Shown here: positions 7,197-8,654 of the stretch, in pieces | Position numbering within the stretch: the first letter of the stretch is position 1 | Layout of the letters: every line of letters starts with the position of its first letter | Assembly (NCBI GenBank): GCA_030626265.1 | Contig: DAOUPF010000036.1 | Span: 1 to 8,654, forward strand | Length of the DNA stretch: 8,654 bases | Origin: Sulfurovum sp. | Lineage (GTDB): Bacteria; Campylobacterota; Campylobacteria; Campylobacterales; Sulfurovaceae | Direction: 5' to 3' | The notes under the pieces: generated by a model | The model's database searches: none | Seen by the model: the letters and a program-made list of their open reading frames with translations, nothing else | What the model was told of the DNA's origin: nothing | Translations under genes and position numbers: made by a program

Positions 7197-7595
7197 CTAA
7201 TGACGAATAATTTTTTGATAAGCAAATATAGAAATCAGTGTCCAAACAATCGTTCGTAGACTCATAGCACCGATTGTGCGGGTCTCATACATTCCTTCAT
7301 TTATATGTAGTCCAAGAAGTATAAAGATGACAATTGTTGCAGTAACAATAGAAATAGATATCCATACTGCCCATTGCTTTTGCATAAACAGACCAACTCC
7401 TGCTATAAGATAAGCAAATCCTGAGATGAAATTAAACCAAAGAACAAATGGTACATAGTTCCCAGCTTCTTCTCTAGCGATACCATCAATAAATAAAACT
7501 GATCCACCAGATTTGATAGTAAGCAAACCAAATGCTATCGCGATAATAGTAACAACCCAAATCCCTATAGATCTACCTGACTTTATATCTGTCAT
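7197..7595 (-). CDS. Small four-helix membrane protein of unknown function
   Basis: A 132-residue protein that I cannot assign to a named family. Four hydrophobic segments are visible: IGIWVVTIIAIAFGLLTI (about 10-27), FVLWFNFISGFAYLIAGVGLF (about 51-71), WAVWISISIVTATIVIFILL (about 75-94) and a C-terminal SLRTIVWTLISIFAYQKI (about 112-129). Polar loops include IDGIAREEAGNY between helices 1 and 2 and HINEGMYETRTIGAM between 3 and 4. There is no signal for catalysis or metal binding, apart from one N-terminal and several loop charged residues. AAAAGGA ends 5 nt before the ATG, supporting this start. It is a single-gene unit, convergent with dctM and divergent from the aminotransferase. Its promoter region contains tandem AT repeats. 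The protein-coding call is sound; the function is open. Confidence 0.8.
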   Translation of the reverse strand: MTDIKSGRSIGIWVVTIIAIAFGLLTIKSGGSVLFIDGIAREEAGNYVPFVLWFNFISGFAYLIAGVGLFMQKQWAVWISISIVTATIVIFILLGLHINEGMYETRTIGAMSLRTIVWTLISIFAYQKIIRH

Positions 7596-7615
7596 ATGAT
7601 TTTCCTTTTAAATTT

Positions 7616-7661
7616 ATAAATATTATATTATAAATATTATATTATAAATATTATATTATAA
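7616..7661 (-). repeat. Three perfect 14-bp tandem repeats with overlapping -10-like boxes
   Basis: ATAAATATTATATT occurs three times without change at 7616-7629, 7630-7643 and 7644-7657, with a fourth partial ATAA to 7661. Read on the minus strand, each unit boundary gives TATAATATAAT, two overlapping consensus -10 hexamers. The array ends about 20 bp upstream of the small membrane protein gene, where its promoter should be. Changes in copy number could move or multiply the -10 box. It may also act as an easily melted or curved region. Confidence 0.7.
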
Positions 7662-7663
7662 GT

Positions 7664-7700
7664 ATAACTAAAATATAATAATAACAATAACTAAAATATA
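7664..7700. repeat. Pair of 14-bp direct repeats, 23 bp apart
   Basis: ATAACTAAAATATA appears at 7664-7677 and again at 7687-7700, identical in all 14 bases, with a start-to-start distance of 23 bp, about two helical turns. The pair sits between the tandem AT array and the 76-bp inverted repeat in the divergent intergenic region. It could be two operator half-sites or a small duplication; base composition makes chance matches easier here. Confidence 0.5.
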
Positions 7701-7741
7701 TTAAAGGGTATATCCCATATCAACCCTATGCTAAAATAATA

Positions 7742-7817
7742 AACCCGAAATATGCAATAGAGATTACAAAACTAGCACTAAACTCTATTTTAGCAATTCT
7801 ACTGCATAATTCGGGTT
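7742..7817. repeat. 76-bp imperfect inverted repeat (hairpin or terminal-repeat element)
   Basis: The 20-bp left arm starting AACCCGAAATATGCA (7742-7761) pairs with the right arm ending TGCATAATTCGGGTT (to 7817) with two mismatches, at 7750/7809 and 7757/7802. The 36-bp centre offers other pairings. AATAGAG (7756-7762) also matches CTCTATT (7783-7789), which would leave 14 bases bulged on one side. ATTTTAGCA (7787-7795) is complementary to TGCTAAAAT just outside the arms (7729-7737). It is too long and too centrally looped for a normal terminator, and no T-run follows. A miniature terminal-repeat element, a structured leader of the aminotransferase mRNA or a small RNA all fit. Confidence 0.65.
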
Positions 7818-7830
7818 GAAACAACTCTCC

Positions 7831-7836
7831 AAAGGA
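7831..7836 (+). promoter_or_regulatory. Ribosome binding site pointing to a GTG start
   Basis: AAAGGA is 7 nt before an in-frame GTG at 7844 but 22 nt before the ATG at 7859. An in-frame TAG at 7841 excludes longer starts. The spacing favours GTG 7844 for the aminotransferase. Confidence 0.55.
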
Positions 7837-7843
7837 TATATAG

Positions 7844-8654
7844 GTGCGATATAACAAAATGAGTTCATTTCGTGTGATGGATATAGTGCGAGATGCAGCC
7901 AAGTATGATGATACTATTCACTTCGAGGTGGGGCAGCCTGATCTACCTCCCTCCCCAAAGGTCAAGGAGGCACTAAAGAGCGCTATTGATAATGACTATT
8001 TCTCATACACTGAGAGTATGGGGCTTTTGGAGCTCAGAGAGAAGATATCGGCTCACTATAGAAGAGAGTATGATGTAGAGGTGGATGCTGATAGGATACT
8101 GATAACTCCTGGAACTAGTATCGCTTTTTTAGTGGCTTATCTGTTGACACTAAAGCATGGAGAGGTACTAGGTATGAGTGATCCATCATATCCATGTTAC
8201 AAGAACTTTGCGCATATGGTAGATGTCGATCCACTCTTTATGCCTATAGGAGCAGAGGATGGCTACCAGCTCACCCCTAAGCATCTAGAGGGTCATGATA
8301 TGCAGGCACTTCATATCTCTTCTCCCTCCAATCCTACAGGTAATATTTATAGCAGAGAGAACCTAGAAGCACTCATTGCATATTGTCAAGAGAAAGATAT
8401 TGACTTCATATCAGATGAGCTATATCATGGTCTAGTCTATGATAAGAAGGCGGCTTCTGCACTAGAGTTTAGTGATGATGTGATAGTCATCAATGGCTTT
8501 TCTAAATACTTCTGTATGCCCGGTATACGCCTTGGGTGGATGATAGTGCCACCAGAGCTAGTACGTCCAGCTGAAATCATCGCACAAAACCTATATATCT
8601 CAGCCCCAACACTCAGCCAGTATGCAGCACTAGAGGCTTTTGATTATGAGTATT
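7844..8654 (+). CDS. PLP-dependent class I/II aminotransferase, 3' end outside window
   Basis: The first 270 codons of a fold-type I aminotransferase, typically about 370-390 residues. It transfers amino groups through pyridoxal phosphate. Numbered from the GTG at 7844, the N-terminus is (M)RYNKMSSFRVMDIV, followed by FEVGQPDLPPSPKV, YFSYTESMG and the cofactor loop TPGTS. The cofactor residues are N163 in SPSNPTG, D191 and Y194 in SDELYHG, the Schiff-base K221 in GFSKYF, and phosphate-binding R229 in MPGIRLGW. The substrate-binding C-terminal arginine region is off the window. The ATG at 7859 is the alternative start, but the AAAGGA at 7831-7836 fits GTG better. Substrate specificity (aspartate, aromatic or other) cannot be read from this part. 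It is divergent from the small membrane gene, with a repeat-rich region upstream that contains the 76-bp inverted repeat only 27 bp before the start. Confidence 0.92.
   Translation, partial: MRYNKMSSFRVMDIVRDAAKYDDTIHFEVGQPDLPPSPKVKEALKSAIDNDYFSYTESMGLLELREKISAHYRREYDVEVDADRILITPGTSIAFLVAYLLTLKHGEVLGMSDPSYPCYKNFAHMVDVDPLFMPIGAEDGYQLTPKHLEGHDMQALHISSPSNPTGNIYSRENLEALIAYCQEKDIDFISDELYHGLVYDKKAASALEFSDDVIVINGFSKYFCMPGIRLGWMIVPPELVRPAEIIAQNLYISAPTLSQYAALEAFDYEY

Noticed and set aside
7616..7700. CRISPR array
   Set aside because: Repeats are 14 bp, directly abutting and almost pure A/T, without spacers or cas genes.
7742..7817. Rho-independent terminator
   Set aside because: The stem has a 36-base centre, no T-run follows on either strand, and it lies upstream of both flanking genes.
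7742..7825. Integron attC site
   Set aside because: The hairpin looks similar, but the required RYYYAAC and GTTRRRY boxes are absent at the ends (GTTGAAA does not fit) and no integrase or cassette is present.

Overview
The window is AT-rich and reads like a chromosome segment of a Campylobacterota bacterium (Sulfurimonas/Sulfurovum-like). This rests on the 'IAHQWRQPL' H-box of the histidine kinase, the two-component-plus-TRAP gene content, and codon use rich in CTA (Leu), ATA (Ile) and AGA (Arg). The genus is inference and was not tested by any search.

Layout. (1) Positions 1-1606, minus strand, form a more AT-rich and probably acquired block. It holds the C-terminal specificity part of an Eco57I/TaqI-like restriction-modification enzyme, without its methyltransferase. 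A ComEC-type metallo-beta-lactamase-fold hydrolase overlaps it by ATGA and runs off the left edge. (2) Positions 1607-1780 are a short divergent intergenic region carrying an imperfect inverted repeat at the junction. (3) Positions 1781-7174, plus strand, are a tightly packed gene run: dgkA (diacylglycerol kinase), a Cache-domain sensor histidine kinase, an OmpR-type response regulator, and the three parts of a TRAP transporter (dctP, dctQ, dctM). Spacings are 9 nt, an 8-nt overlap, 52 nt, 2 nt and a 1-nt overlap. (4) Positions 7197-7595, minus strand, encode a small four-helix membrane protein of unknown function, convergent with dctM. (5) Positions 7596-7843 are a repeat-dense divergent intergenic region: three perfect 14-bp AT repeats, a 14-bp direct repeat pair, and a 76-bp imperfect inverted repeat. 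(6) Positions 7844-8654, plus strand, are the first part of a PLP-dependent class I/II aminotransferase that runs off the right edge.

How the genes work together. The kinase senses a small ligand with its periplasmic Cache domain and phosphorylates the response regulator, which probably controls the adjacent TRAP transporter. DctP binds an organic acid in the periplasm, and DctQM imports it with an ion gradient. The substrate cannot be read from the sequence. DgkA recycles diacylglycerol at the inner membrane and may simply share the promoter.

The most unusual signals are non-coding: a 9-bp hairpin that would cover the dctP ribosome binding site, the tandem promoter-like repeats upstream of the small membrane protein, and the 76-bp inverted-repeat element with competing internal pairings.
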